64,000 bases of DNA from Nocardia elegans NBRC 108235 (GCF_001612845.1 NZ_BDBF01000034.1:1-64000); one strand, 5' to 3'. Positions 14,821 to 24,390 are shown, counted from the stretch's first letter. Made by a program: numbers and translations. The notes: generated by a model from the letters alone, not told the origin.

Positions 14821-15882
14821 GTGACACGTCCGTCGCCCCCGCAACCTCGCATTCTTGTCATCGATCCCGCGCCGAGCGGGTTGACAGTGGCTGAACTCGA
14901 AGGCTTGACTCAGCTCGGCCTCGTCCCGACGGTCAACCTACATCGAGTTGCGGACCGCACTTTTCGTTCCGAGATCGAACACCGGTGGGACTGTGCCGAT
15001 TTCGATGGGTTCAGTGCTAACGAGATCTTGGCAGCCTTCGATCGTGGCGGCGGGTACGACGCGCTGAAATGTCGCGCGGGCGTCCCTTTGAGCCGCAACG
15101 TCTTCGAGCAGGTGACAAACGAGCGGCACGGACAACCACTGCGATTGGTTGCCAAGGCCGCGTCCGGTCTGGACAGTATCGATCTCGGTGCTGCCGACGA
15201 CTTGGGAGTCACGGTCCTGTCTACCCCGGCCGCGAATGCCGGTGCCGTTGCCGAGTTGACGATCGGGCTCATGCTCGACGCTCTCCGCGGAATCAGTAAG
15301 CGGGACAGAGCTCTACGTGCCGGCGACTGGGGCACTGCAGTCGACGGTATTCCCGTTCGGAGCCTGTCGGATTCGCGGGTGGGACTTGTCGGCAGTGGAG
15401 CGATCGCACGGGCGGTGGCGGAACGTCTCGGGCCGTTCGGGGCGGAGGTGTGGGTTCACGGGTCACCGCGCTTCACTGCCGAAGAGGCGGCACAATGGCC
15501 TGCATACCGCGCCGAGAACCTGCGCGCCCTTGTGACCAGCTGCGACATCATCTCGGTTCATGTGCCGGCCACCCCCGCGACTACCGGGCTCATCGGCGCG
15601 CGGGAGCTGCGGTGGATGAAGCCGGGGGCGGTACTGGTCAACACATCGCGGGAACAGGTGGTTCCCGAGGACGCCCTGGACGCGGCATTGCGCGACCCCA
15701 GCTGCGGTCCGGGCCACGTCGCCGTCGACGTATTCGCCAGGGAGGGAAAGCCTTTCAGCTCGGTACTGGCATCGAACGCAAATACGACACTCAGCCCTCA
15801 CGTCGCAGGCATGACCCTGAACGCGATGAGAACCAGTTCCGAACGGCTACTCGCCGAGATCGCCCGGTTCTACGCGCCGTAA
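14821..15882 (+). CDS. D-isomer-specific 2-hydroxyacid dehydrogenase (NAD-dependent)
   Basis: 353 aa, GTG start. The Rossmann motif is visible as GLVGSGAIARAVAERLG (G191-S-G193). The catalytic Arg (about R277) lies in VLVNTSREQVVPEDAL, the Glu near E307 (FAREGKPF), and the His near H327 in LSPHVAG, the usual order for this superfamily (phosphoglycerate/formate/glyoxylate dehydrogenases). The N-terminal substrate domain is divergent, so the substrate cannot be named. It stands alone between the ESX toxin operon and the HTH/DUF397 pair. Confidence 0.85.
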   Translation: MTRPSPPQPRILVIDPAPSGLTVAELEGLTQLGLVPTVNLHRVADRTFRSEIEHRWDCADFDGFSANEILAAFDRGGGYDALKCRAGVPLSRNVFEQVTNERHGQPLRLVAKAASGLDSIDLGAADDLGVTVLSTPAANAGAVAELTIGLMLDALRGISKRDRALRAGDWGTAVDGIPVRSLSDSRVGLVGSGAIARAVAERLGPFGAEVWVHGSPRFTAEEAAQWPAYRAENLRALVTSCDIISVHVPATPATTGLIGARELRWMKPGAVLVNTSREQVVPEDALDAALRDPSCGPGHVAVDVFAREGKPFSSVLASNANTTLSPHVAGMTLNAMRTSSERLLAEIARFYAP

Positions 15883-15921
15883 TGAATTCCAATTCAAATC
15901 GCAAGTTCGACGTCGCGCTAC

Positions 15922-16125
15922 TCACCGGTCGAGGTCGCCGCTTGCTACTGCTGTGGTGAACGCGGACCACTCAGCAGCAGCGAAGATCAGCGCCGGTCCG
16001 GTGCAGTCCTTCGAATCTCGCACGCCTACAGCATTATCCGGCAAGAACGCCACTTCGACGCAGTTCTTCGACCCTCCGCTACGACTGCTCTTGAACCACT
16101 GCGCATTCGATAGATCGACAACCAT
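15922..16125 (-). CDS. DUF397 domain protein
   Basis: 67 aa. It carries the full DUF397 signature: W-FKSSRSGGSKNCVEVA, then VRDSKD and a Gly-Pro-x-Leu-x-Phe-x3-Trp segment. It overlaps the upstream regulator (stop TGA shares its A with this ATG), the classic arrangement in actinomycetes. DUF397 proteins partner with DUF5753 HTH regulators (the Scr1/BldB-like toxin-antitoxin-type modules). The biological effect here is unknown. Confidence 0.92.
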   Translation of the reverse strand: MVVDLSNAQWFKSSRSGGSKNCVEVAFLPDNAVGVRDSKDCTGPALIFAAAEWSAFTTAVASGDLDR

Positions 16126-17003
16126 CAGACGTACTCCCTCGCTATCTGCCGGAGCAGGGATCGGCTCGCGGCCGGATCCATCACGCTTCGCCGGAGACCT
16201 TCGTAGGCCTGATGGTACCGCTGCACCGCTAGTGGTTTTTCGAGATACAAATCCCCGATGAAACCTTCGACGTAGACGACCGGCGGTTCTATGGTCTGCC
16301 CGCTTCGGTCGGTACCGAAGTCGAGAAGCACGAACGAACCCACCGCCTCACCTAGCGGGAAGCCAGCCCGATCGGGCAGTACTTGCACGTTGACGTTCGG
16401 ACGACATCCCATGTCCGCGAGGTGCTTCAGCTGTGCAGACATCACTTTCGGTCCACCTACGACGCATCGCAAGGCTGATTCCCGGAGGATCACGTCGAGT
16501 TCAGCCGGTTGATACTTGCGCGTGATCCTGGTCTGCCTACGCATACGCAATTGGACGCGCCTGGCATGTTCCTCAGCGGTGTCGGTCGGATGAGCAGTTC
16601 CGAACATCGCGCTGGCGTACGCAGGCGTTTGGAGCAGTCCAGGGACAAGTTCTGGCTCGTAAGTCTTCAAACTACGAGCTGAGGCCTCCAACCCGACATA
16701 GAAGTCGAAGTTTTCCGGAATGACGTCGCCGAACTCACACCACCAGCTCAACTCATTGCCATGTACTGCAAGGGCTTTCATGGCGACCACCTGCTCGCCT
16801 TCGAACCCGTAGACCTTGCACAGAGCATCGGTGTCCACCTCCCGCAGATGGGCCACCATCCCCCGCTCGATCCGCTGCAACGTACTCGCACTGCGCTGAA
16901 TCAGCGCCGCAGCCTGATGCAGCGTCAACCCGCACTCCTCGCGCCCGTTGCGCAGATACCGCCCGAGCTGCCGCCTGGGCAACGTGGACCCACACTCCGA
17001 CAT
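16125..17003 (-). CDS. helix-turn-helix regulator with DUF5753 domain
   Basis: 292 aa. Residues about 12-65 form an XRE-type helix-turn-helix (LGRYLRNGREECGLTLHQAA, then SASTLQRIERG). Residues about 95-285 form a DUF5753 (Scr1-family) domain with the conserved YEPELVPGLLQTPAYA stretch and a late VVYVEGFIGDLYLE segment. It pairs with the overlapping DUF397 gene. Such pairs are numerous in Nocardia/Streptomyces and several act in development or antibiotic regulation, but no target can be inferred here. Confidence 0.92.
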   Translation of the reverse strand: MSECGSTLPRRQLGRYLRNGREECGLTLHQAAALIQRSASTLQRIERGMVAHLREVDTDALCKVYGFEGEQVVAMKALAVHGNELSWWCEFGDVIPENFDFYVGLEASARSLKTYEPELVPGLLQTPAYASAMFGTAHPTDTAEEHARRVQLRMRRQTRITRKYQPAELDVILRESALRCVVGGPKVMSAQLKHLADMGCRPNVNVQVLPDRAGFPLGEAVGSFVLLDFGTDRSGQTIEPPVVYVEGFIGDLYLEKPLAVQRYHQAYEGLRRSVMDPAASRSLLRQIAREYV

Positions 17004-17219
17004 GCCTGCCTCCCTTCAGGTTCGCTTCGATCGTGGCAGCACATCACCACGCAATCCCCCACTGCCCCACCATCACGGAATCTCATTCGATCCCCGCATA
17101 ATCCCAGCAAGGATTGCATCTTTCGCGCGGTCCGCACAGCAGATCGCGCAGTCGAGGGAACCGCGAGCCCTCACCGAGCGTCCAGTAAGGTGAGCGGGAC
17201 AAGCAAGGGAGGGACGTCG

Positions 17220-17591
17220 GTGGATGTAGGACAGTCGACTGCGAACGCTCTGTACCAGGAGGCGACGGCGGGCACCTTCAAGATGGAGCCTGAGGCCGCA
17301 CGGAGATGCGCGAACGTTTACGTTCGATTCATAGGAACAACGATCAATCCGCAGATCAAGAGCGCCCAGCTCCTGACGCAGCTGACAGGTTTCGGCGACT
17401 TCCAATCGGCCAAGGACCTCCAGTCCGGATTCTCTTCGAAAGCGTCGAGCCTGATCGACGCATTGAATAGCATGAAAACTGCGGCGCTCACGATGGCCGC
17501 GGCCTACCTGCGGGCCGCACAACTTATCGACGACACAGAAGCCGCGAACGCGCACGCGATCGAAGGTGCCATATCAGGGGGCAGCAAATGA
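17220..17591 (+). CDS. small ESX-type secretion target (EspC/WXG-like)
   Basis: 123 aa from GTG 17220, which follows GGGAGGG by six bases. An upstream in-frame extension to 16761 overlaps the regulator antisense and is rejected. The protein is a helical hairpin: FKMEPEAARRCANVYVRFI opens the first helix, a short FGDF turn follows, and the second helix ends in LRAAQLIDDTEAANAHAI. It overlaps the downstream lipoprotein gene by 4 nt (ATGA) and leads a four-gene operon ending in an EspG-like chaperone. Confidence 0.75.
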   Translation: MDVGQSTANALYQEATAGTFKMEPEAARRCANVYVRFIGTTINPQIKSAQLLTQLTGFGDFQSAKDLQSGFSSKASSLIDALNSMKTAALTMAAAYLRAAQLIDDTEAANAHAIEGAISGGSK

Positions 17592-18226
17592 CAGCGATCC
17601 GATCTTCGATCTTCGCGGCTGCCGTGGCAGTGGCAGCAGTGTCGGCGCTCAGCGGATGCACGGACAACGGCGGAAGTTCGGCATCACCGGACAGCACCAC
17701 ACAACCTTCTCCGCGCTCAGTAGCAACGCGCCCGACCCTGACGAATTCAAAGCTGCAGCCGCCGTCTCAGCATGACGTGCACATGACCAGCGGGAGGCCG
17801 GCGATAGTCTTCGATCCATGCACCTGGATCAGTGACGACACGGTTCGAAAATCGGGATTCGATCCGAGCACTCGAAAGCGTGGTCACGATCAGATCGCCG
17901 AAATCAGCTTTCTTACTTGCAGTTTCGATTCCAATTCCGGAAGTTCGATCAACTACAACTCGCTTTTGGTGAACTCTGGTAACGCGACCTGGGATGAAGA
18001 CCTGACCAAGGTGCGCAGCTACAGTGAGCCGGTGACCATAAACGGCCGTGAAGCCATGTGGGTTCGCGACCCGCAGGTGCAAAGTATGTGCCAGATCGAC
18101 CTCCGCACCAAAGTAGGATTTGCGCAAGTTGCAGTTTCATCGAATGATCCGCAAGTTACCCGGCCGTGCGAGAACTTGCTGAATATTGCATCAAATATCG
18201 AGTCCGAGATCGGTAAGGATAACTGA
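17588..18226 (+). CDS. DUF3558-type lipoprotein
   Basis: 212 aa. The N-terminus is a lipoprotein signal (basic residues, hydrophobic core, lipobox ALSGC with Cys near residue 24), followed by a Ser/Thr/Pro-rich spacer. The mature domain begins at FDPCTWISDDTVRKSGFDP, the DUF3558 signature, and contains paired cysteines. DUF3558 lipoproteins are common in mycolic-acid actinomycetes, function unknown. It sits inside the ESX operon, so a role at the cell surface with the secreted partners is inferred. Confidence 0.85.
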   Translation: MTAIRSSIFAAAVAVAAVSALSGCTDNGGSSASPDSTTQPSPRSVATRPTLTNSKLQPPSQHDVHMTSGRPAIVFDPCTWISDDTVRKSGFDPSTRKRGHDQIAEISFLTCSFDSNSGSSINYNSLLVNSGNATWDEDLTKVRSYSEPVTINGREAMWVRDPQVQSMCQIDLRTKVGFAQVAVSSNDPQVTRPCENLLNIASNIESEIGKDN

Positions 18227-18228
18227 TC

Positions 18229-19578
18229 GTGGGCACAGACAATCAATCCGACCCTGGCGCAGCCATTTTGACCCCACTTCTCGGCATCAACGTGAGGGCG
18301 GTAGAGGATCGGAAGTCCGCAGACCAGGCCCAACGCGGCGCGCAGCAAGTCCAGCAAGGCATTCACCACCAAAGCACGGATCCGTCGTATATCAAAGATT
18401 TGGAACCTTGGGAAAGACTTGACCATCAGACGATATACACAATGGTCAACAGCATCAAGTCGGATGTAATGCATGACCATGCAAAAAGCTGGCATAATAT
18501 CGCCGCCGCACTAGGCGGCGGCTTATTCGGTCTGAACATATCTATCCAGAAAGAGCTGTCGGACGGCTTTCACGGCCAGTTCGCCGGCGCCGCTGCCGAC
18601 GCCGCTAAGAAGTTCGTGCAGCAGGCCACCGATGTCCAGGAGGTCATCACCACGGTCGGCGCCCGAATCACCGCTGCGGCCTACGGTGCCGAGGCAGCCA
18701 AATTGGCCGTGCCCCCACCCGATACGACGTCGGCGCCCGCCACCACTGCGGCAGATGTACTGACGTTGGCACTCGGCGCCGCGCCGCCGGCTCCGACGAT
18801 CGACAAGGGCAAGGCCGATGCCGAGAAGCTCCAACTGGCGATCGACGCCATGCACAACAACTACGACCCCACGTACCGGCCTGCGGGCGACGGTGTCCCC
18901 ACCTTCGTTCCGGTCGATAATCCTGGTGGTGACGGCACGAACAGTCCCAACAGCGGACTATCGAACAGCGGCAACGGCATAAACAATGCAGGCAATCCGG
19001 GTGGCCCCAATTCCGAGGGGAACGAGCACAAACCGGGTGATTCCACCGACAAGTCCGATCCGGACGCTTCACAACAGACCGACCCTGCCAGCGCATCCCA
19101 GTCCGGGCTGAGCTCCAATCAGCCTGGCAGCCAGAACGCATCGAACCCCGCTACGTCGTCCCTTCCCGGCAGCGATACGCGCCCGTCCGGATTCGATTCC
19201 ACCAATGCCGCGGGATACGGCGGCGGACCGGGATCCGGTGTCGGCTCCTATGGCACGCACGGCGGTTCGAGTGGCACCCAATCGGGCGGACCGGGCCGGA
19301 GCATCCCCGGCGTGCCTGGCGGGGGAAACCCCGCTGCCGCAAGCGCTTTCGGCGCCCGGCCTGGTCAGCCCGGACTCGGCGGCATGCCCGGCATGGGCGG
19401 TATGGGTGGCACCGGCAAGAAGGACGAGTCCGAGCGGGAGCACAAGACGCCCGACTACCTCATCATGGATCGAGAAGAGGAGCTGTTCGGTCGGCAGGGC
19501 CCCACCCTGGGGGGAGCCATCGGCGCCGATATTCCAGCGGCACAGTTCCGTCCGGAGGATCAGGAGCGCAGTCGGTGA
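18229..19578 (+). CDS. PPE-like ESX substrate with Gly/Ser/Pro-rich tail
   Basis: 449 aa, GTG start 2 nt after the lipoprotein gene. The N-terminal about 180 residues are helical, with a Trp in AKSWHNIAAALGGG and a long helix ELSDGFHGQFAGAAADAAKK, the layout of PPE/WXG-like substrates. Residues about 220-420 are Asn/Gly/Ser/Pro-rich and low-complexity. A conserved-looking acidic C-terminus follows (DYLIMDREEELFGRQGPT). The downstream EspG-like gene supports a PPE-type assignment, since EspG chaperones PPE proteins. Confidence 0.7.
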   Translation: MGTDNQSDPGAAILTPLLGINVRAVEDRKSADQAQRGAQQVQQGIHHQSTDPSYIKDLEPWERLDHQTIYTMVNSIKSDVMHDHAKSWHNIAAALGGGLFGLNISIQKELSDGFHGQFAGAAADAAKKFVQQATDVQEVITTVGARITAAAYGAEAAKLAVPPPDTTSAPATTAADVLTLALGAAPPAPTIDKGKADAEKLQLAIDAMHNNYDPTYRPAGDGVPTFVPVDNPGGDGTNSPNSGLSNSGNGINNAGNPGGPNSEGNEHKPGDSTDKSDPDASQQTDPASASQSGLSSNQPGSQNASNPATSSLPGSDTRPSGFDSTNAAGYGGGPGSGVGSYGTHGGSSGTQSGGPGRSIPGVPGGGNPAAASAFGARPGQPGLGGMPGMGGMGGTGKKDESEREHKTPDYLIMDREEELFGRQGPTLGGAIGADIPAAQFRPEDQERSR

Positions 19579-20303
19579 AGTGGGAGTTCACTCCTGACGA
19601 GTTCATGCATGTCTGGAAGGAGACCGATAGGGATCGGTATCCGTTTCCGTTGCAGTTGCGCTCATCGGCGGAGTGGCAGAGCGATTACGACCGCATGCAT
19701 TCAGAATTCAGGTTGCGGATGCCGAGAGGGTTCGATCCGGACTTGTCGGCAGCCTTACGACTCGTATCGAACCCTCCGATGTCGTTGCTTCTCATAGGGG
19801 CTCGTAAGCGGCCAGTGCGGTTTTATGCCGGAATCGATACGGCGGCGGGGGTGACGCTGGTTCAGAGACCCGGCCCGGTGGAAGAGCATGGCGGCAATGT
19901 GGTGATCGAGTTCGGTTCGTCTGCCATCGCTACGAAGGTGTTCGCCGCTGTTCTCGGCAGTCTTCCGGCCGGTCGGCGCCCGGCCATGGTCGAGAGCCTC
20001 GATCGGATCCGCACCGATCTCGAATCCTGGACGGGTACAAAGGAAACCACCACCGACAGGATGAAGAAGCTGCTGCAGGCACCTCGGATGGGCTCCGGTC
20101 ACATAGAAGTCCGTTGCGGACTGGAGGACCCCCGCCCCTATCCCCCGCAATACCTGAGCTGGTTCGACGTGGAGGGCGACGGACGGTACACCTATCGCGA
20201 ACAGTACAACGAGTTTCGCATCGATCCCTCATCGACCGATGACATATGCCGGGAAGTCACGCGCATGATGGAAGTGCAACAGGAGTTCTCACGCACAGAC
20301 TGA
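19575..20303 (+). CDS. EspG-family ESX secretion-associated chaperone
   Basis: 242 aa, GTG start overlapping the preceding stop (GTGA). It has the EspG pattern: N-terminal WEFTPDEFMHVWKETDRDRYPFPL, a beta-rich middle (SLLLIGARKRPVRFYAGI, GVTLVQRPG) and helical C-terminus. EspG proteins bind PE-PPE heterodimers in the cytosol and deliver them to the ESX membrane complex. It is the last gene of the operon and most likely serves the PPE-like protein just upstream. Confidence 0.85.
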   Translation: MKWEFTPDEFMHVWKETDRDRYPFPLQLRSSAEWQSDYDRMHSEFRLRMPRGFDPDLSAALRLVSNPPMSLLLIGARKRPVRFYAGIDTAAGVTLVQRPGPVEEHGGNVVIEFGSSAIATKVFAAVLGSLPAGRRPAMVESLDRIRTDLESWTGTKETTTDRMKKLLQAPRMGSGHIEVRCGLEDPRPYPPQYLSWFDVEGDGRYTYREQYNEFRIDPSSTDDICREVTRMMEVQQEFSRTD

Positions 20304-20365
20304 ACGCCGCGATCAACGAATTCTGCTGACGTCCAGCGCCGTTGAACCGTCTCGGCCGGACTCAC

Positions 20366-21997
20366 TCAACCGATCGGCGCAGCCTGCCACCAGCTCACAA
20401 TCTTGTCCATCTTGTCTCGACCCGACATCTTCGGGCCGACCAACAAGATGAAGTTGCGTCGCTGCGGATCACCGGGAAATGTAGTCATCAAATTTGCGTA
20501 ATCGAAACCGTTATCGGTCGTGAAATATCTGTAGTTCGTGTATGTTTTTCCATCCTTGAGGTCCATGGACTTTTCGTTCGCCGGTAAAGCATCGACGACC
20601 GCCTGGACGGCAGCGGGCGACCGGTACGAGTAGATGTTGAACGCGGCCTCACCGTCACCACCGGCGCAATCCCAGTCCGCCAGCCAGTCTTTCATGGCGA
20701 TTCGCTGGGGCGAAGAATGTCCGGCATGGAATCCAGCCGCGGGGAGGCACTCCGCGTTCAGGTATCCATGCTTCCCCCCGCTTCCGGCGGGCTGGACCAT
20801 ACCCGGGAATGCCGCGCTCATGGCGTCCAGCGATCCCCGCCACTCGTCGTATATCTTCTGATCCGCCGGGTCCGGCGCCTGTGCCGACATGGTGACCCTC
20901 GAGGACGTGGCCTTCGAATGTGAGCTCTCGGTGAACATCCCGGCAGCGACGCCGGCACCAACCCCGATCACAATGGTGAGCAGGAACCCGATCCCGATCA
21001 GGGCTCTCCTGTGCACCGCTCCGGTGTTCGGACTCGACGTGCCGGCGGGGCGATCAAGACCCTGCCACACCGGACCGGGCATCGCCGACCGCGGTTGCGC
21101 TGCCGGCAGGACGGCGGCAACCGACGCTCGTGGAGCAACGTCGTCGGCGTGGATCTGCGCCGCACCCGAAGTCGCAAGCGATTGCCATGCGGCAGCGGCC
21201 AGTTCCGAACATGAGGCAAACCTCTCCTGCGGCCGCTTCGCCAGTGCCTGGGCCAATACGGTGTCGAGCGCAGGTGGCAGATCCGGACGGAGTCCCCGAA
21301 CCGCCGGTGGCCGGTCCTGCAAATGACCCTTGATCACCGCCGCGGGGTTGCCCGATCCGAAAGGTGCTTGCCCGGAGAGCAGCCAGTACAACGTACAAGC
21401 CAACGAATACTGATCGGCCCGGCTATCCACGGCTGCGGCAGTGATCTGCTCCGGCGACGCAAACGCAAGCGTCGCGTTGATCTCGCCGGTATGGGTCAGG
21501 TTGCGAGTGTCATCCCGTAGACGAGCAATACCGAAGTCTGCGAGGAGAACTCGTTCGATCTGTCCATTCGCCTGCGCAAGAAGAATATTCCCCGGTTTCA
21601 CATCCCGATGCAGAACGCCCACGCCGTGGGCGTAGTCCAGTGCCTCCGCGACCTGCCCGATCACCCAGATGGCCTGTTCGGCCGACAAGACCGCCGGACC
21701 GAGCGAACTCGCATCGACACCGTCGATGTAAGGCATCGAGATCCAGCGCTGATCCCCCTCCACTCCACGGTCGAATACCGTGACGATGCCCGGATGGTCG
21801 AGACCGGCCACCACATCGGCTTCACGCTCGAAGCGGGCCGCACTATCGCTGTCGGAGAACAGCTCCCGCTTCAGCAGCTTCAGAGCGACCCAACGCGGAA
21901 GGCGTGGGTGGCGCGCGAGATACACCGCACCAGTGCCGCCGTGCCCCAAGGCCCGCTGAATCACGTACCCTGCGAATATCTCTCCTTCGCGGAGCAC
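20366..21997 (-). CDS. transmembrane serine/threonine protein kinase
   Basis: 543 aa from GTG 21997 (VLREGEIFAGYVIQR), chosen because it aligns with the neighbouring kinase start and follows GGGGGA. The kinase domain occupies residues about 10-265, with glycine-rich loop LGHGGTGAVY, Lys40, HRD at 130-132 (LHRDVKPGN) and DFG at 154-156. After a Pro/Ala-rich linker, one membrane helix (about 332-354) leads to an extracytoplasmic domain of about 190 residues containing two Cys (NAECLPAAGF and DWDCAGG). I do not recognise that sensor domain; PASTA repeats are absent. It is divergent from a second kinase. Confidence 0.9.
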   Translation of the reverse strand: MLREGEIFAGYVIQRALGHGGTGAVYLARHPRLPRWVALKLLKRELFSDSDSAARFEREADVVAGLDHPGIVTVFDRGVEGDQRWISMPYIDGVDASSLGPAVLSAEQAIWVIGQVAEALDYAHGVGVLHRDVKPGNILLAQANGQIERVLLADFGIARLRDDTRNLTHTGEINATLAFASPEQITAAAVDSRADQYSLACTLYWLLSGQAPFGSGNPAAVIKGHLQDRPPAVRGLRPDLPPALDTVLAQALAKRPQERFASCSELAAAAWQSLATSGAAQIHADDVAPRASVAAVLPAAQPRSAMPGPVWQGLDRPAGTSSPNTGAVHRRALIGIGFLLTIVIGVGAGVAAGMFTESSHSKATSSRVTMSAQAPDPADQKIYDEWRGSLDAMSAAFPGMVQPAGSGGKHGYLNAECLPAAGFHAGHSSPQRIAMKDWLADWDCAGGDGEAAFNIYSYRSPAAVQAVVDALPANEKSMDLKDGKTYTNYRYFTTDNGFDYANLMTTFPGDPQRRNFILLVGPKMSGRDKMDKIVSWWQAAPIG

Positions 21998-22172
21998 ACT
22001 TCCCCCTATCACACGCAACGTTCCAGCAGTCGTCCGAGCCGCGCAGCGCAGTCTCACCCCGCCGGATGCATGGTACCGGCCGCACTCGCGGCGAAGGTGC
22101 CGAAGCCCAGCTCGGATGGTTCTCAGCATGCGGTAAGGTCGCCACGAAGGTCAGGGCGGGAGGTATAGCCGG

Positions 22173-23543
22173 GTGGGTCGAACACTGGCGCAGGGACAGG
22201 TTTTCGCCGGTTACCGGATCGAGCGCCTGCTCGGGGCGGGTGGCATGGGCGAGGTGTATCTCGCGCGCGATCGAGACCTGCCTCGATTCACCGCACTGAA
22301 GGTGCTCAATCCGGCGATCGGCGACAGCGAGGGAGCACGGCGGCGGTTTCTTCTGGAGGCCGATACCGTTGCGCGCCTGTCACATCCGAACATCGTCACC
22401 GTCTACGCCCGCGGGCAGGAGGGTGACCGGCTGTGGATGGCTATGCAGTACGTCGAAGGCACCGATGTCGCCGCCGTCCTGCAGAACGGGCCGATTCATC
22501 CCGAGCACGCGGTCACCATTGTCGGCGAGGCCGCGAAAGCACTCGACTTCGCGCATCGGGCGGGAGTACTGCATCGTGATGTGAAGCCCGCGAATATCCT
22601 TCTCGCACAGGATGCTTCACAACAAGTGCTGCTCGCGGACTTCGGTATAGCGAAGCTGATGGACCATACCAGCAACCTGACGCATACCGGCGAGGTCCAC
22701 GCCAGCTTCCGCTACGCTGCGCCCGAGCAATTGGACAGCACCGTCGCCGTCGACCAGCGCGCCGACGTATACGCACTGGGGTGCACACTGTTCCACATGC
22801 TTACCGGGGTGCCACCGTTTCCCGGAACTGCTCCGTCCCAACTGATTCACGGCCACCTCAATCTGCCTGTGCCGCAGCCCAGCAGACAGAGCGGTTGGCT
22901 GCCAACGGGGTTCGATGCCGTGATCGCCCGAGCCATGGCGAAGAACCCGCATGACAGGTTCGGTAGTTGCGGCGAACTCGCGACAGCAGCTCGTCATGTG
23001 CTGCACGGCAGTACCTCCGGCGGGTCGACTCCCACCCCGAATGCTAAATCCGGCAAGGGCTCGACCGTGGCCGCGGTGACTGCTGCTCTCGCGCTGGCCA
23101 TTGCGGGCGGTGCGGCAGGATTCGTCTGGTACCACAACAAATCCGAGAACGAACATGCTCGGTCCGCTGATGGCGCCCGCGACCAAGCGTGCGCATTCAG
23201 CCGCGTGATGTTGTCCCTCGACTACAACGACTTTCAATCGTATAGAAAAGCTGTCCTCGACGGATCGACGGGGGAACTGAAAGATAAACTGACATCGCAG
23301 ATGGAGACGTTCGAAAAGACCTCCGCGCAGAACCACTCACGCACCCGGGCAACCGATGTGCAATGCTTCACGAAAAACACGGACCCTGATCAGGTCGACG
23401 TCGCCGTATTCACCAACCAGTCGTACACCAACGACCTCACCCCGGTCCCTGCGAGCCAGCAATCGTCGATGATGCTCACCATGCAATTTGTAGACGGACG
23501 CTGGCTCGCAGCCAAGTCGGCAGCTATGACACCGGAGAAGTAG
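22173..23543 (+). CDS. transmembrane serine/threonine protein kinase with Mce-associated/NTF2-like outer domain
   Basis: 456 aa, GTG start with GGGAGG upstream. Kinase domain about residues 11-275: LLGAGGMGEVYLARD loop, Lys43, HRD 134-136 and DFG 156-158. One membrane helix spans about 298-320. The outer segment of about 135 residues (ARDQACAFSRVMLSLDYNDF ... FVDGRWLAAKSA) has the order of elements of Mce-associated, NTF2-like domains: an early helix with a Tyr-Asn/Asp-Asp-Phe motif, a middle LKDKLTSQMETF helix, then strands ending G-x-W-L. It is divergent from 20366-21997 over 175 bp. The two kinase domains are clearly paralogous, the sensors are not. Confidence 0.9.
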   Translation: MGRTLAQGQVFAGYRIERLLGAGGMGEVYLARDRDLPRFTALKVLNPAIGDSEGARRRFLLEADTVARLSHPNIVTVYARGQEGDRLWMAMQYVEGTDVAAVLQNGPIHPEHAVTIVGEAAKALDFAHRAGVLHRDVKPANILLAQDASQQVLLADFGIAKLMDHTSNLTHTGEVHASFRYAAPEQLDSTVAVDQRADVYALGCTLFHMLTGVPPFPGTAPSQLIHGHLNLPVPQPSRQSGWLPTGFDAVIARAMAKNPHDRFGSCGELATAARHVLHGSTSGGSTPTPNAKSGKGSTVAAVTAALALAIAGGAAGFVWYHNKSENEHARSADGARDQACAFSRVMLSLDYNDFQSYRKAVLDGSTGELKDKLTSQMETFEKTSAQNHSRTRATDVQCFTKNTDPDQVDVAVFTNQSYTNDLTPVPASQQSSMMLTMQFVDGRWLAAKSAAMTPEK

Positions 23544-23626
23544 CTCGATCGCGGCCACGGATGGTCGTCTCGACGATTTCCGCAGCGACGTGTTCGCGTC
23601 TGCGGCGAGGCAGGGCGAGAAGTAGC

Positions 23627-23654
23627 GGGCGGCAGCGCCCATAACCCGCCGCCC
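23627..23654. terminator. possible bidirectional terminator
   Basis: GGGCGGC and GCCGCCC are separated by 14 nt, in the gap between two convergent genes. A second small hairpin (CGCAG/CTGCG) lies just before it at 23581-23604. There is no T tract, as is usual in high-GC genomes. Confidence 0.35.
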
Positions 23655-23661
23655 CCTCGTC

Positions 23662-24285
23662 TCACACCAGTTCCGGCACCCGCAGATGCGCCAACGCCAG
23701 TTCGAACTCTTGGACGTCGATCGCCTCGACACCGACCTGGCGGGCCGCGTCGACCCGCAGTGCGGCGGACTGTTCACGATTGCGCTGCATGGCCTCGGCG
23801 CTGTCGAAGACGCCGCAGGAGACGGCGCGACCGGATGCGCGGTTGATCAGGAGGCTCGCGCTGCAGAAGCCGTCGAGCTGTTCCATACCCGGCAGGATGT
23901 AGTTGCGGTAGGCGTCGGTCGACATGTCGAGGCGGCTCGGATCGGTCTTGATCCAGGTCACGCGGACGCAGGCGCCGGGCATCGAGCGATGGTCCCGGTG
24001 TAGGACGGCGATCTCCCATTCCGCTACCTGCGCGGAGGTGCCGCCGAAGATCGTCACGGCCCGGTCGCGCGCGGCCATGAAGCGCGACTCGCTGTCGTGC
24101 ATGGCGGCCTCGGATTCCCAACCGGTGGTGGAGATACACCGGCCGAAGGTGCGATCGACCAGCAAGGATAGTCCGGTACAGCCGGGGGTTTCTTCCAACA
24201 CCGGCATAACTTCATCCCGCATGTGCGCAATCCCGGCGTCGATAGCGGAGGGTTGCGCCTGAATCGTGGTAGACCGTGCGAACAC
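23662..24285 (-). CDS. antibiotic-biosynthesis-monooxygenase-like (dimeric alpha-beta barrel) protein
   Basis: 207 aa from GTG 24285, preceded by AGAGGGGG at a good distance. A longer frame to 24360 adds a charged leader and is rejected. The protein contains two similar halves, each with the ABM-like layout. Half one has HMRDEVMPVLEETPGCTGLS...GRCISTTGWESEAAM, and half two has YRNYILPGMEQLDGFCSASL...GRAVSCGVFDSAEAM. Such folds act as monooxygenases or small-ligand binding dimers, and substrate cannot be inferred. It stands alone between convergent kinase and lipoprotein genes. Confidence 0.7.
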   Translation of the reverse strand: MFARSTTIQAQPSAIDAGIAHMRDEVMPVLEETPGCTGLSLLVDRTFGRCISTTGWESEAAMHDSESRFMAARDRAVTIFGGTSAQVAEWEIAVLHRDHRSMPGACVRVTWIKTDPSRLDMSTDAYRNYILPGMEQLDGFCSASLLINRASGRAVSCGVFDSAEAMQRNREQSAALRVDAARQVGVEAIDVQEFELALAHLRVPELV

Positions 24286-24390
24286 GATCCACCCCCTCTC
24301 TGCTCGGGGCAGCGCCCGGCGGCGCCACCGGTGCTGTTCAGACTCCTCCGTCGGCGGCACCGTGGCAATAGCCGCGCGCGCTCGTCCTCC

